A DNA stretch of 7,400 bases from Phycisphaerales bacterium UBA6054 (lineage in GTDB: Bacteria; Planctomycetota; Phycisphaerae; Phycisphaerales; UBA1924). The stretch covers positions 1 to 7,400 of the forward strand of contig DIYM01000057.1 in NCBI GenBank assembly GCA_002429045.1. Direction: 5' to 3'. Each line of letters starts with the position of its first letter. Within the stretch, counting starts at the first letter, position 1. The translations under genes were made by a program, and so were the position numbers. Shown here piece by piece: positions 1 through 5,346 of this stretch. The notes beneath the pieces are model-generated. The model ran no database searches. It saw only the letters and a program-made list of their open reading frames with translations, and was not told the origin of the DNA.

Positions 1-881
1 GGCGGGGGGAGCCCGTCGCGGGTCCAGAGGATGGCCAGGGCGCTCCTCATGCGGGGTGGGAGCGCGAGGCGGACCAGGGTGCGGGCGATCCGGCGGCCGA
101 AGAAGGCGCCGCTGGCGAGGGCGGTCAGTATGCCGAGCCCTCCGGTCGGGATGATGATGGGTCGGAGGACTTCGCCCGCGGCGTCTCGCGCGATGAGGGT
201 GGTGTTCGGGTCGTATCGGTTGGCGGTGGCGAACCAGACAAACACGATGGCGACGGCCGCGGGGATGCAGGCGATTGCGAGGGCGATGAGGCGTTTGGTC
301 CCGAGCAGGAGGGTGGACCAGAACGCGCCGAAGCAGAACGAGATGATGAGCAGGGGTATCGCGATAGAGACGGACTGCTGGTTGAAAGCCGATGAGCGAC
401 CGCCTGCGGCTTCGATGAGGGCGGACTTGTTGTCTGCCCACCATTGCGGATCGATGGTGTTCCAGCTGCTGATGCCGAAGGAGGTTTGGGGCTGGGGGCC
501 TTGCTGCTCGCTCTGCCAGGTGCTGTAACTGCCGGCGATGGTGAGCGCGAAGTCTTCCCGGGACGTTTCGGTCAGGCCAAAAACGAGTCCGAGTGTGGGG
601 CCGAACTGCGCGCCGAGTGCCGCGAGGATGACGATGATCCAGAGCGCGGCGAGGAGCTTGGCCCAGCGGTCGGCCCATTTGCCCAGAGACGGGTATTCCT
701 GGAGGGCGGCGAGTTGGCCGCACTCGGGGCAGCGGGCGGCGATGAGGTTGTAGTGTGGCTCGCGGACGATGGGCTGCCCGTAGAGGTTGAAGCCGCACTT
801 GGCGCAGGGTCGGTCGGTGCGGATGGTGTGTGGGGTGAGGGTGTCGGCGGGCTTGCCGGGGGGCGCGGGTGCGTGGGTCAT
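1..881 (-). CDS. Zinc-ribbon membrane protein, 3' end beyond window (paralogue of the gene upstream)
   Basis: The minus strand is open from an ATG at 881 to the left edge, giving 293 codons without a stop, so the C-terminus is missing. The N-terminal 60 residues hold a zinc ribbon: CAKCG with Cys26 and Cys29, then CPECG with Cys51 and Cys54, with PHYNL between the pairs. Hydrophobic segments lie at about 74-92, 170-193, 198-219 and 243-262, with a Trp/Gln-rich soluble loop at about 105-165 between helices 1 and 2. The start codon overlaps the stop of the upstream gene as ATGA, so the two are probably translationally coupled. The function is unknown. Zinc ribbon plus four helices suggests a small integral membrane protein with a cytoplasmic metal-binding head; that is inference. 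The cysteine spacing and PHYNL are shared with the upstream gene, which points to tandem duplication. Confidence 0.8.
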   Translation of the reverse strand, partial: MTHAPAPPGKPADTLTPHTIRTDRPCAKCGFNLYGQPIVREPHYNLIAARCPECGQLAALQEYPSLGKWADRWAKLLAALWIIVILAALGAQFGPTLGLVFGLTETSREDFALTIAGSYSTWQSEQQGPQPQTSFGISSWNTIDPQWWADNKSALIEAAGGRSSAFNQQSVSIAIPLLIISFCFGAFWSTLLLGTKRLIALAIACIPAAVAIVFVWFATANRYDPNTTLIARDAAGEVLRPIIIPTGGLGILTALASGAFFGRRIARTLVRLALPPRMRSALAILWTRDGLPP

Positions 882-1591
882 CGGTCGTCTCTCAGTCTGC
901 GTCGGGCGCGTCGGCGGCGCGACCAGCGGGCGCGCTGCTGGGCTGCCCACAGGGATCGCAGTGTGTTGGCGAGCGGGAAGCCGGCGATGATGAAGGCGGC
1001 GTGCATGGCGCTGGCGGTCAGGAGATCGGGGATGCGTCGGTACATGCCCCGGTCGCCCCAGGGGCGACCGGTCTCGACGAAGTGGTTCCAGAGCCAGTAG
1101 CGGAGTCCGAACTGGAGCAGGAACAGCAGCGGGAGCGCAACGAAAGCCGACGTCACGAGGGCGGTGTTGAGATGGTGCAGGGCGGATCGGATCCATGCGC
1201 CGGTGAACACGCCGAGGATGAGCAGGATGATGGAGAGGATCGCGAGTTCTGGGCCGATCTCGTCCTGGCGGAGCAGTTGTGGGTTGGTCAGGAACAGGGC
1301 GACGGGGTTGGAGGAGTAGTCGTTGCGGGCGGTGTGGGCGATGTTGGTGAGCAGCACGGCCGCCATGAACATCAGCATGAATGAGACGAGGCACTGGATG
1401 AACACGTAGAGGGCGGCCCGGGCGGACTTCCAGGCGGTGCGGAAGCCGGTGATCATGGGATCGCGCCTGCGGACGACGGAGGTGTCGCACGCCGGGCAGG
1501 TGATGATGGGGAGGTTGTAGTGCGGGTCGGGGGCCGCGCGGATGCGTGAGAGGGGGTAGCCGCAGGAATGGCATGCGTGGTGTGCGGGCAC
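878..1591 (-). CDS. Zinc-ribbon membrane protein, four helices
   Basis: This 237-residue protein begins with a zinc ribbon: CHSCG with Cys7 and Cys10, then CPAC with Cys32 and Cys35, separated by a stretch that includes PHYNL. Hydrophobic helices follow at about 59-82, 115-137, 142-163 and 190-212. The C-terminal tail is extremely basic (WSRRRRARRRLRDDR), as expected for a cytoplasmic end. The start is GTG at 1591. An in-frame stop lies at 1625-1627, no ATG comes before the ribbon, and the nearby ATG at 1596 is out of frame. I see no strong ribosome binding site. Its stop overlaps the next gene's start by four bases, so the pair looks like a two-gene operon. It has the same architecture as its neighbour, but the sequences have diverged strongly outside the ribbon. 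I do not recognise a named family, and no enzymatic motif is visible. Confidence 0.8.
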   Translation of the reverse strand: MPAHHACHSCGYPLSRIRAAPDPHYNLPIITCPACDTSVVRRRDPMITGFRTAWKSARAALYVFIQCLVSFMLMFMAAVLLTNIAHTARNDYSSNPVALFLTNPQLLRQDEIGPELAILSIILLILGVFTGAWIRSALHHLNTALVTSAFVALPLLFLLQFGLRYWLWNHFVETGRPWGDRGMYRRIPDLLTASAMHAAFIIAGFPLANTLRSLWAAQQRARWSRRRRARRRLRDDR

Positions 1592-1603
1592 GCCATCAGG
1601 ATA

Positions 1604-1627
1604 CGGGAAAGCCGGGGGCGGGTTTCA
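1604..1627. repeat. Left copy of 24-bp G-rich direct repeat flanking the YitT-family gene
   Basis: The sequence CGGGAAAGCCGGGGG followed by CGGGTTTCA recurs at 2605-2628 in the same orientation with one mismatch (C1619 versus A2620). Weaker similarity continues beyond it: both copies are followed by TGGA(A)TG and then a G-rich run ending in GTGAG. This copy lies between the divergent starts at 1591 and 1666. Confidence 0.75.
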
Positions 1628-1654
1628 TGGAATGGGGGGGGGCGTGAGACGGAA

Positions 1655-1660
1655 TAGACT
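1655..1660 (+). promoter_or_regulatory. Possible -10 box for a leaderless YitT-family transcript
   Basis: TAGACT resembles a -10 hexamer and ends only five bases before the GTG at 1666 and eleven before the ATG at 1672. No clear ribosome binding site is present, so transcription may begin at or next to the start codon. No convincing -35 box was found, so this rests on one short motif. Confidence 0.3.
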
Positions 1661-1665
1661 CCGCG

Positions 1666-2547
1666 GTGCGGATGAAGCCGATCAACTGGGTGCTTGCGAT
1701 CGGGGCGGGTCTGCTGTACGCGATCGCGTTGAGGTACTTCGTGATCCCCGCCGAGGTGATCCCGACGGGGACCGAGGGGATCGCGGTCTCTTTGTCGTAC
1801 TTCTTCGAGAGCCCGGTGCTGTTTATCGTGCTCTACACGCTGATGCAATCGGTCCTCATCGTGTTCGCGGTGCGGCGGATCAGCGGCGCGTTCGCGTTGC
1901 GGACGCTCGTCGTCGTCTCGTCGGTGGTCATCAGTCTGCTGGTGCTTCCCGAGTTCGAGATCGTGCAGCCCGGTGCGGCGAACGAGCGGATCATGCTCGT
2001 GCTCTTCGGCGGGATTCTCGCGGGCTGCGCCAAGGCGATCGCGTTCCGGGATCGCGGCTCGACGGGCGACGAGGACATCGTCGCGGCGTATCTCGCCATG
2101 AAGTACCTGCGCCCGGTCGGGTCGATCGCGATCATCGCCGGGGCGGTCTCGACGGTGTTCGGGCTGGCGCTGGCGTTCCTGAAGAGCGGCGATCTCGCCG
2201 CGGTGATCAACACGCTGATGTACACGGCGTTGTATCTGTGGGTGAGCACCGAGACGCTCAACAACCTGTATCACAAGTTCAAGCTCACGATGCTGAGTGT
2301 GGTGCACGAGGACACCGACGCGGTCGCGGCCGCGGTCAGAGAGGTCGCGGCGCATCGCACGTACACGCTCCAGCCGGGGGTCGGCGGGTTCGACGGACGG
2401 TCGCGCTCGACGCTGCGGACGGTGGTCACGCTGGAAGAACTGCCCGCCTTGCTGGATGCGATCGAGCGGGCGGCGCCGGACGCGTTCTACTACCACCACG
2501 AGCTCGAGGGGGTGTCCCGGCGTTTCTACATCTCGCCGGTGGGTTGA
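1666..2547 (+). CDS. YitT family (DUF161/DUF2179) membrane protein
   Basis: The protein has about 291-293 residues. From the ATG at 1672, the N-terminal part is a hydrophobic multi-helix domain with segments at about 5-26, 36-68, 76-93, 106-123, 148-170 and 176-192. It carries a motif typical of YitT proteins: FGGILAGCAKAI followed by GSTGDEDI (about 112-136), matching the family's usual GG...STGG-DI pattern. The C-terminal 80 residues are soluble and resemble DUF2179, with LRTVVTLEELPALLDAIE (248-265) then PDAF...EGVSRRF. This helices-then-DUF2179 order and the length fit the family. Its biochemical role is not established; transport is often assumed. The start may be GTG 1666 or ATG 1672, and an in-frame stop at 1645-1647 excludes anything earlier. 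It stands alone between a divergent operon and a convergent pilin gene. Confidence 0.85.
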   Translation: MRMKPINWVLAIGAGLLYAIALRYFVIPAEVIPTGTEGIAVSLSYFFESPVLFIVLYTLMQSVLIVFAVRRISGAFALRTLVVVSSVVISLLVLPEFEIVQPGAANERIMLVLFGGILAGCAKAIAFRDRGSTGDEDIVAAYLAMKYLRPVGSIAIIAGAVSTVFGLALAFLKSGDLAAVINTLMYTALYLWVSTETLNNLYHKFKLTMLSVVHEDTDAVAAAVREVAAHRTYTLQPGVGGFDGRSRSTLRTVVTLEELPALLDAIERAAPDAFYYHHELEGVSRRFYISPVG

Positions 2548-2598
2548 CGGCGGGGGTGGAATGCCCGCTTCGGGGGCGTGCGTGTTGGACGCGCAGGC

Positions 2599-2623
2599 GG
2601 GGTTCGGGAAAGCCGGGGGAGGG
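2599..2623 (+). other. G-quadruplex-type motif after the YitT-family gene
   Basis: Four G-runs (GGGG, GGG, GGGGG, GGG) are separated by loops of 3, 6 and 1 bases, a canonical quadruplex pattern on the plus strand. It overlaps the right copy of the direct repeat, in the gap between two convergent genes where termination would be expected. There is no T-tract, so it is not an ordinary intrinsic terminator. Confidence 0.5.
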
Positions 2624-2628
2624 TTTCA
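2605..2628. repeat. Right copy of 24-bp G-rich direct repeat
   Basis: It matches 1604-1627 at 23 of 24 positions in the same orientation, 1001 bases away. It lies 57 bases after the YitT-family stop and 26 bases past the pilin stop on the other strand. Confidence 0.75.
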
Positions 2629-2654
2629 GTGGATGTGTGCCCGGGGTGTGAGGG

Positions 2655-3107
2655 TCAGTGCAGGGTGACGGGAAACATGAGGTAGTGGTTGTGCCGGCGG
2701 TAGATGCCGGTTGCGTATGAGCCGTCGTCGAAGGCCGCTTCCATGGCGTCTTGATGCTCTGTGGTGGTGCTGTGGATGGAGATGTTGTAGCCATACTTGA
2801 TGATGCCAGAGCCCGGGCCGTTCCAGTCCCATGCCCGGCCGAAGGGCGGGGGCATCACGAACACATCCGCTTGGAGATAGTCGGCCAGTTCTGGAGGCTG
2901 CACGTTGATCGGGGTGTTGGGGGGGAGCCCGCCGACGTCGAGTTGGTAGAGCTGGAGCGCCCGGTCCATGTTCTGGTAGGTCGCGTGGGCGGCGTTGTAC
3001 TGGGATCGCCCGGTGATGCTCGAGAACGCGGGCATGGCGACCGCCGCGATGATCGCGGTGATGACGACGACGATGACGAGTTCGATGAGCGAGAACGCGT
3101 GCCGCAT
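2655..3107 (-). CDS. Type II/IV pilin-like protein (prepilin with FSLIE leader)
   Basis: This 150-residue protein has a textbook class III signal. The short leader MRHA is followed by FSLIELVIVVVITAIIAAVA, with predicted prepilin peptidase cleavage between Ala4 and Phe5 and the conserved glutamate at mature position 5 (Glu9). The hydrophobic helix runs to about residue 28 and continues into an amphipathic stretch (SQYNAAHATYQNMDRALQLY) typical of the pilin spine. The C-terminal domain (about 60-150) contains proline-rich segments and a Trp pair (RAWDWN), similar to the many free-standing pilin-like proteins of planctomycetes; that similarity is from memory. The ATG at 3107 has a strong ribosome binding site nine bases upstream. 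No pilus or secretion machinery genes are nearby, so whether it is a major pilin, a minor pilin or a type II secretion pseudopilin cannot be told. Confidence 0.88.
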   Translation of the reverse strand: MRHAFSLIELVIVVVITAIIAAVAMPAFSSITGRSQYNAAHATYQNMDRALQLYQLDVGGLPPNTPINVQPPELADYLQADVFVMPPPFGRAWDWNGPGSGIIKYGYNISIHSTTTEHQDAMEAAFDDGSYATGIYRRHNHYLMFPVTLH

Positions 3108-3116
3108 ACTGCGGAT

Positions 3117-3123
3117 TCCTCCC
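3117..3123 (-). promoter_or_regulatory. Ribosome binding site of the pilin-like gene
   Basis: GGGAGGA on the minus strand lies nine bases before the ATG at 3107. This strong site fixes the start and so the four-residue prepilin leader. Confidence 0.7.
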
Positions 3124-3236
3124 TCGAACGGGATCGGCGTGGGATGGCTTCCGATGCAGCGTCGTCGTGTTGTTGGGGTCGGTGACGCGTGCTTGTGACC
3201 GCGCTGCGGTGTGGGTGTTGCCGATAAGCGATCGTG

Positions 3237-3260
3237 TTCAGATGGGAGGCTGCATCTGAA
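3237..3260 (-). terminator. Perfect 8-bp hairpin after the zinc-ribbon membrane gene
   Basis: TTCAGATG and CATCTGAA are perfect inverted copies around an 8-base loop. On the minus strand the hairpin begins 12 bases after the TAA at 3273-3275 and precedes the pilin-like gene. No U-tract follows, so it may be a factor-dependent terminator, an mRNA 3'-end stabiliser, or an operator for the pilin-like gene. The rest of 3108-3272 shows no gene. Confidence 0.4.
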
Positions 3261-3272
3261 TCAACGGGGGGG

Positions 3273-3821
3273 TTACGGGCTGGTGATCGGTCGCGGATGA
3301 TGGTGGCCGCATTCGGGGCAGGGGGCGGCGGGTTCGAGACCGGCTAGCGAGTATGCGCATTGCTTGCACATTCCCTTTGCTTTCGCAATCAACCTGCGAT
3401 CGGCGATCGGTTCGTCGATCACGCAGACGAAGTATGTGCCGTTCCAAATAGCGATAGGAGCGATGGTGTACAGCACGAGTTTCAAGGCGGCCGGAATCGA
3501 GTCTGCTCCTGCGATCGCATAGGTCAGTATGATCGCGACGCCGGCGAAGCTGAGCCCGATGGACGGCGCTGGTGACCGCCACGCTCGGCGCGCAATCATG
3601 ACCGAGGTAGCCGTGGATGCAGCAGCGATGGCAAGCAAGAGCAGCTTCGTGAGCCAAGGGGCGGGTTCTAGAAGCATGCCCATCCGAGGAAGAGATCCCA
3701 TGATCGTAAAGAACGACAGGCACCAGATCATGGTGACGGTGTCTGCCAGAGACCACTTCCGCCTGCTGTAGCCCACCAGGGCGACGTGCAGCAACGCGAA
3801 CATGCCAGCCGCGAGGAACAC
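3273..3821 (-). CDS. Membrane protein with C-terminal zinc ribbon; 5' end uncertain
   Basis: Reading from the GTG at 3821 gives 182 residues. Hydrophobic segments lie at about 2-18, 26-44, 57-77, 87-104 and 110-134. A cytoplasmic tail follows with a zinc ribbon: CKQCAYSLAGLE then CPECGH, with Cys152, Cys155, Cys168 and Cys171. This C..C-(G/A)-Y-x-L-x-G-L...CPECG pattern recurs in planctomycete membrane proteins, but no function is known to me. The start is doubtful. A strong AGGAGG sits directly after the mqnE stop and points to a TTG at 3852, which is in another frame and begins with hydrophobic LGIFLIYIP. A one-base shift near 3825-3830 would join that peptide to this one. The gene is probably co-transcribed with mqnE, whose stop is 40 bases upstream of the GTG. 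Base composition is visibly less GC-rich than in the neighbours. Confidence 0.72.
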   Translation of the reverse strand: MFLAAGMFALLHVALVGYSRRKWSLADTVTMIWCLSFFTIMGSLPRMGMLLEPAPWLTKLLLLAIAAASTATSVMIARRAWRSPAPSIGLSFAGVAIILTYAIAGADSIPAALKLVLYTIAPIAIWNGTYFVCVIDEPIADRRLIAKAKGMCKQCAYSLAGLEPAAPCPECGHHHPRPITSP

Positions 3822-3857
3822 GGTCGGGTATGTAGATGAGGAATATGCCCAAGGCCT

Positions 3858-3863
3858 CCTCCT
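3858..3863 (-). promoter_or_regulatory. Strong ribosome binding site overlapping the mqnE stop
   Basis: AGGAGG on the minus strand overlaps the TAG stop of mqnE (3862-3864) and lies five bases before a TTG at 3852. It implies translational coupling to a downstream gene, yet the frame opened by the TTG is not the frame of the membrane protein. Confidence 0.6.
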
Positions 3864-5193
3864 ACTCTGCTGACCAGTCCTTCCCGTTGCGGGTCACCCG
3901 GCGGTAGAGGGTGTCGCGTTCGACGGGGGTGAAGCCGGCTTCGCGGATGGCCCGTTTGAGGTCGGTGACGGACTTTTCTTGGTGGGTGGACGAGCCGCCG
4001 ACTTTGGTGATGTCGTACCAGACGACGGTGCCGTCGATGTCGTCGGCGCCGGCTTCGAGCATGAGCTGGGCCATGGGCAGGGTCTGCATGATCCAGAAGG
4101 CTTTGACGTGGGGGAAGTTGTCGAGCATCAGGCGCGCGACGGCGATGGTGCGGAGGTTTTCCAGGCCGGTCGGGCCGGGGAGGTGCTCGAGTTCGGAGCC
4201 GTCGGGGAAGAAGGGGAGGGGGATGATGGTCTGGTAGTAGCCGCCCTTGGCCGAGTCGCCTGACATGTCGGGCGTGGGGAGCCGGGCGTGCTCGCCCGAG
4301 AGCGTGATGGCCGGGGCGGCGATCGGCTCGGTCTGCGGGATGCCGGTCGCGATGAAGCCTTCGGGGTCGCCCTCGTAGCCGAGGCGGGCGAGGGCTTTGT
4401 CTTGGGATCGTCGGAGGATCTCGAGGTGGTTGAGGCGTTCGCGTCGCCCGTCGATGTGGCCGTAGAGCATGGTGCAGTTGGAGTTCAGGCCCAGCTCGTG
4501 GGCGACGAGGTGGACGTCGAGCCACTCGTCGGAGCCGATCTTGGTCTTCCAGGCTTCTTTCTGGATGCGGTCGTCGAAGACCTCGGCGCCGCCGCCGGGG
4601 AGCGAGCCGAGCCCGGCGTCTTTGAGTTGCTGGAGGACGCAGCGGACGCCGGACTGGGGGTCGGACTTCTTATAGACCTTGGCGATGCGGGCGAGGTGGA
4701 CGAGTTCGACGGCGGTGAAGGCCTTGAGATGCATGCCGGGCGCGACGTCGTGGATGGCGCGGAGCATGTCGGTGTAGTAGTCGAAGGGGAGGTACGGGTT
4801 GAGCCCGCCGACGATGTGCATCTCGGTGGCGCCGAGCTCGACGGCCTTCTTCGCTTCGGACTGGATGTAGTCGAGGTCGCGGGTGTACGCGCCGTCGTCG
4901 CCCTTCTTGCGGTAGAACTCGCAGAACTTGCAGGAGAGCGCGCAGACGTTCGAGTAGTTGAGGTGCTTGTTGATGTTGTAGTACGCGGTGTCGGCGTGCA
5001 TGCGCCGGCGGACGAGGTCGGCGAGCGCGATGACGCCCCAGATGTCGGAGGTGCCGTAGAGGACGGCGCCGTCGTCGAGCGAGAGGCGTCGGCCGGCGAC
5101 GACCTTGTCGCGGATGGCGTCGAGGCGCGGGTCCGAGCCCGGCAGGCGGGCGGGCGCGGGCGGTCGCTGAGTGGGGGGGGCGAGGATGGTCAT
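3862..5193 (-). CDS. mqnE: Aminofutalosine synthase, radical SAM enzyme MqnE
   Basis: MqnE joins 3-[(1-carboxyvinyl)oxy]benzoate to S-adenosylmethionine to form aminofutalosine in the futalosine route to menaquinone, in the cytoplasm. The radical SAM cluster motif is CALSCKFC (Cys84, Cys88, Cys91), preceded by YYNINKHLNYSNV, as in the family. Further signatures are MHIVGGLNP (125-133), LNSNCTMLYGHID (236-248), where MqnC differs, HLPGPTG (337-343), and AFWIMQTLPMAQLML then GADDIDGTV (382-390). The length of 443 exceeds the usual 360-400 because of an extra segment at about 266-316 between RRSQD and GGYYQTIIPLPF, plus a Pro-rich N-terminus. The ATG at 5193 lacks a ribosome binding site but has a -10-like TAGAAT eight bases upstream, so the transcript may be leaderless. 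No other mqn gene is in the window. MqnC is the main alternative, but it fits less well. Confidence 0.93.
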   Translation of the reverse strand: MTILAPPTQRPPAPARLPGSDPRLDAIRDKVVAGRRLSLDDGAVLYGTSDIWGVIALADLVRRRMHADTAYYNINKHLNYSNVCALSCKFCEFYRKKGDDGAYTRDLDYIQSEAKKAVELGATEMHIVGGLNPYLPFDYYTDMLRAIHDVAPGMHLKAFTAVELVHLARIAKVYKKSDPQSGVRCVLQQLKDAGLGSLPGGGAEVFDDRIQKEAWKTKIGSDEWLDVHLVAHELGLNSNCTMLYGHIDGRRERLNHLEILRRSQDKALARLGYEGDPEGFIATGIPQTEPIAAPAITLSGEHARLPTPDMSGDSAKGGYYQTIIPLPFFPDGSELEHLPGPTGLENLRTIAVARLMLDNFPHVKAFWIMQTLPMAQLMLEAGADDIDGTVVWYDITKVGGSSTHQEKSVTDLKRAIREAGFTPVERDTLYRRVTRNGKDWSAE

Positions 5194-5201
5194 AGCGTGA
5201 G

Positions 5202-5230
5202 ATTCTATGCCCAGAGCGGCATAGTTTCAG
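5202..5230 (-). promoter_or_regulatory. Putative mqnE promoter
   Basis: On the minus strand CTGAAA (5225-5230) and TAGAAT (5202-5207) are separated by exactly 17 bases, a good sigma-70-like spacing. The -10 box ends eight bases before the ATG at 5193, which would give a leaderless or near-leaderless mRNA. An alternative pair further upstream is TTGATT, 17 bases, TATGCC. Confidence 0.45.
5205..5224. promoter_or_regulatory. Perfect inverted repeat, candidate operator for mqnE
   Basis: CTATGCC, six bases, GGCATAG: the 7-bp arms are perfect inverted copies. The element fills the spacer between the proposed -35 and -10 boxes of mqnE, the classic place for a dimeric repressor to block transcription. 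The regulator is unknown. Confidence 0.5.
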
Positions 5231-5237
5231 GAATCTT

Positions 5238-5264
5238 TGAAATCAATGCCCCCTGAAATCGATG
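5238..5264. repeat. Direct repeat in the mqnE divergent control region
   Basis: TGAAATCAATG (5238-5248) and TGAAATCGATG (5254-5264) match at 10 of 11 positions with starts 16 bases apart. An inverted TTTCA lies at 5225-5229. This block is AT-rich against the background and may be a regulator or activator binding site. Confidence 0.45.
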
Positions 5265-5288
5265 ATCCCGGTCGCGCGCCTTGGGCTG

Positions 5289-5294
5289 TACAAT
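5289..5294 (+). promoter_or_regulatory. Possible -10 box for the plus-strand gene at 5347
   Basis: TACAAT matches the -10 consensus at five of six positions and would place a transcription start near 5301, leaving a leader of about 45 bases. No recognisable -35 box lies at the right distance. Confidence 0.35.
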
Positions 5295-5335
5295 CCGGGC
5301 TTGCGGTTCGACGCGATCGGGTGGCTTGAGATTGG

Positions 5336-5340
5336 GGAGG
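5336..5340 (+). promoter_or_regulatory. Ribosome binding site selecting the ATG at 5347
   Basis: GGAGG inside GGGGAGGT lies six bases before ATG 5347. This decides against the longer reading from a TTG at 5281, which has no such site and adds 22 residues of low-quality sequence. Confidence 0.7.
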
Positions 5341-5346
5341 TCCCGG

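Noticed and set aside
1453..2499. Minus-strand open frame of 348 codons antisense to the YitT-family gene
   Set aside because: The Arg/Asp/His-rich composition is a shadow of the coding strand. The real genes on both sides have recognisable domains.
2577..2592. Short inverted repeat GCGT...ACGC after the YitT-family gene
   Set aside because: Only four base pairs and no T-tract, too weak to call a terminator.
3198..3210. Small hairpin ACCGC-GCT-GCGGT
   Set aside because: A 5-bp stem with a 3-base loop is expected by chance at this GC content, and no T-tract follows.
3728..4525. Minus-strand open frame overlapping mqnE and the membrane gene
   Set aside because: Arg/Pro/His-rich out-of-frame shadow of mqnE that merely continues past its stop.
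4288..5256. Plus-strand open frame of 322 codons antisense to mqnE
   Set aside because: It is Val/Glu/Gly-rich low-complexity sequence that mirrors mqnE codons, with no start signal or recognisable motif.
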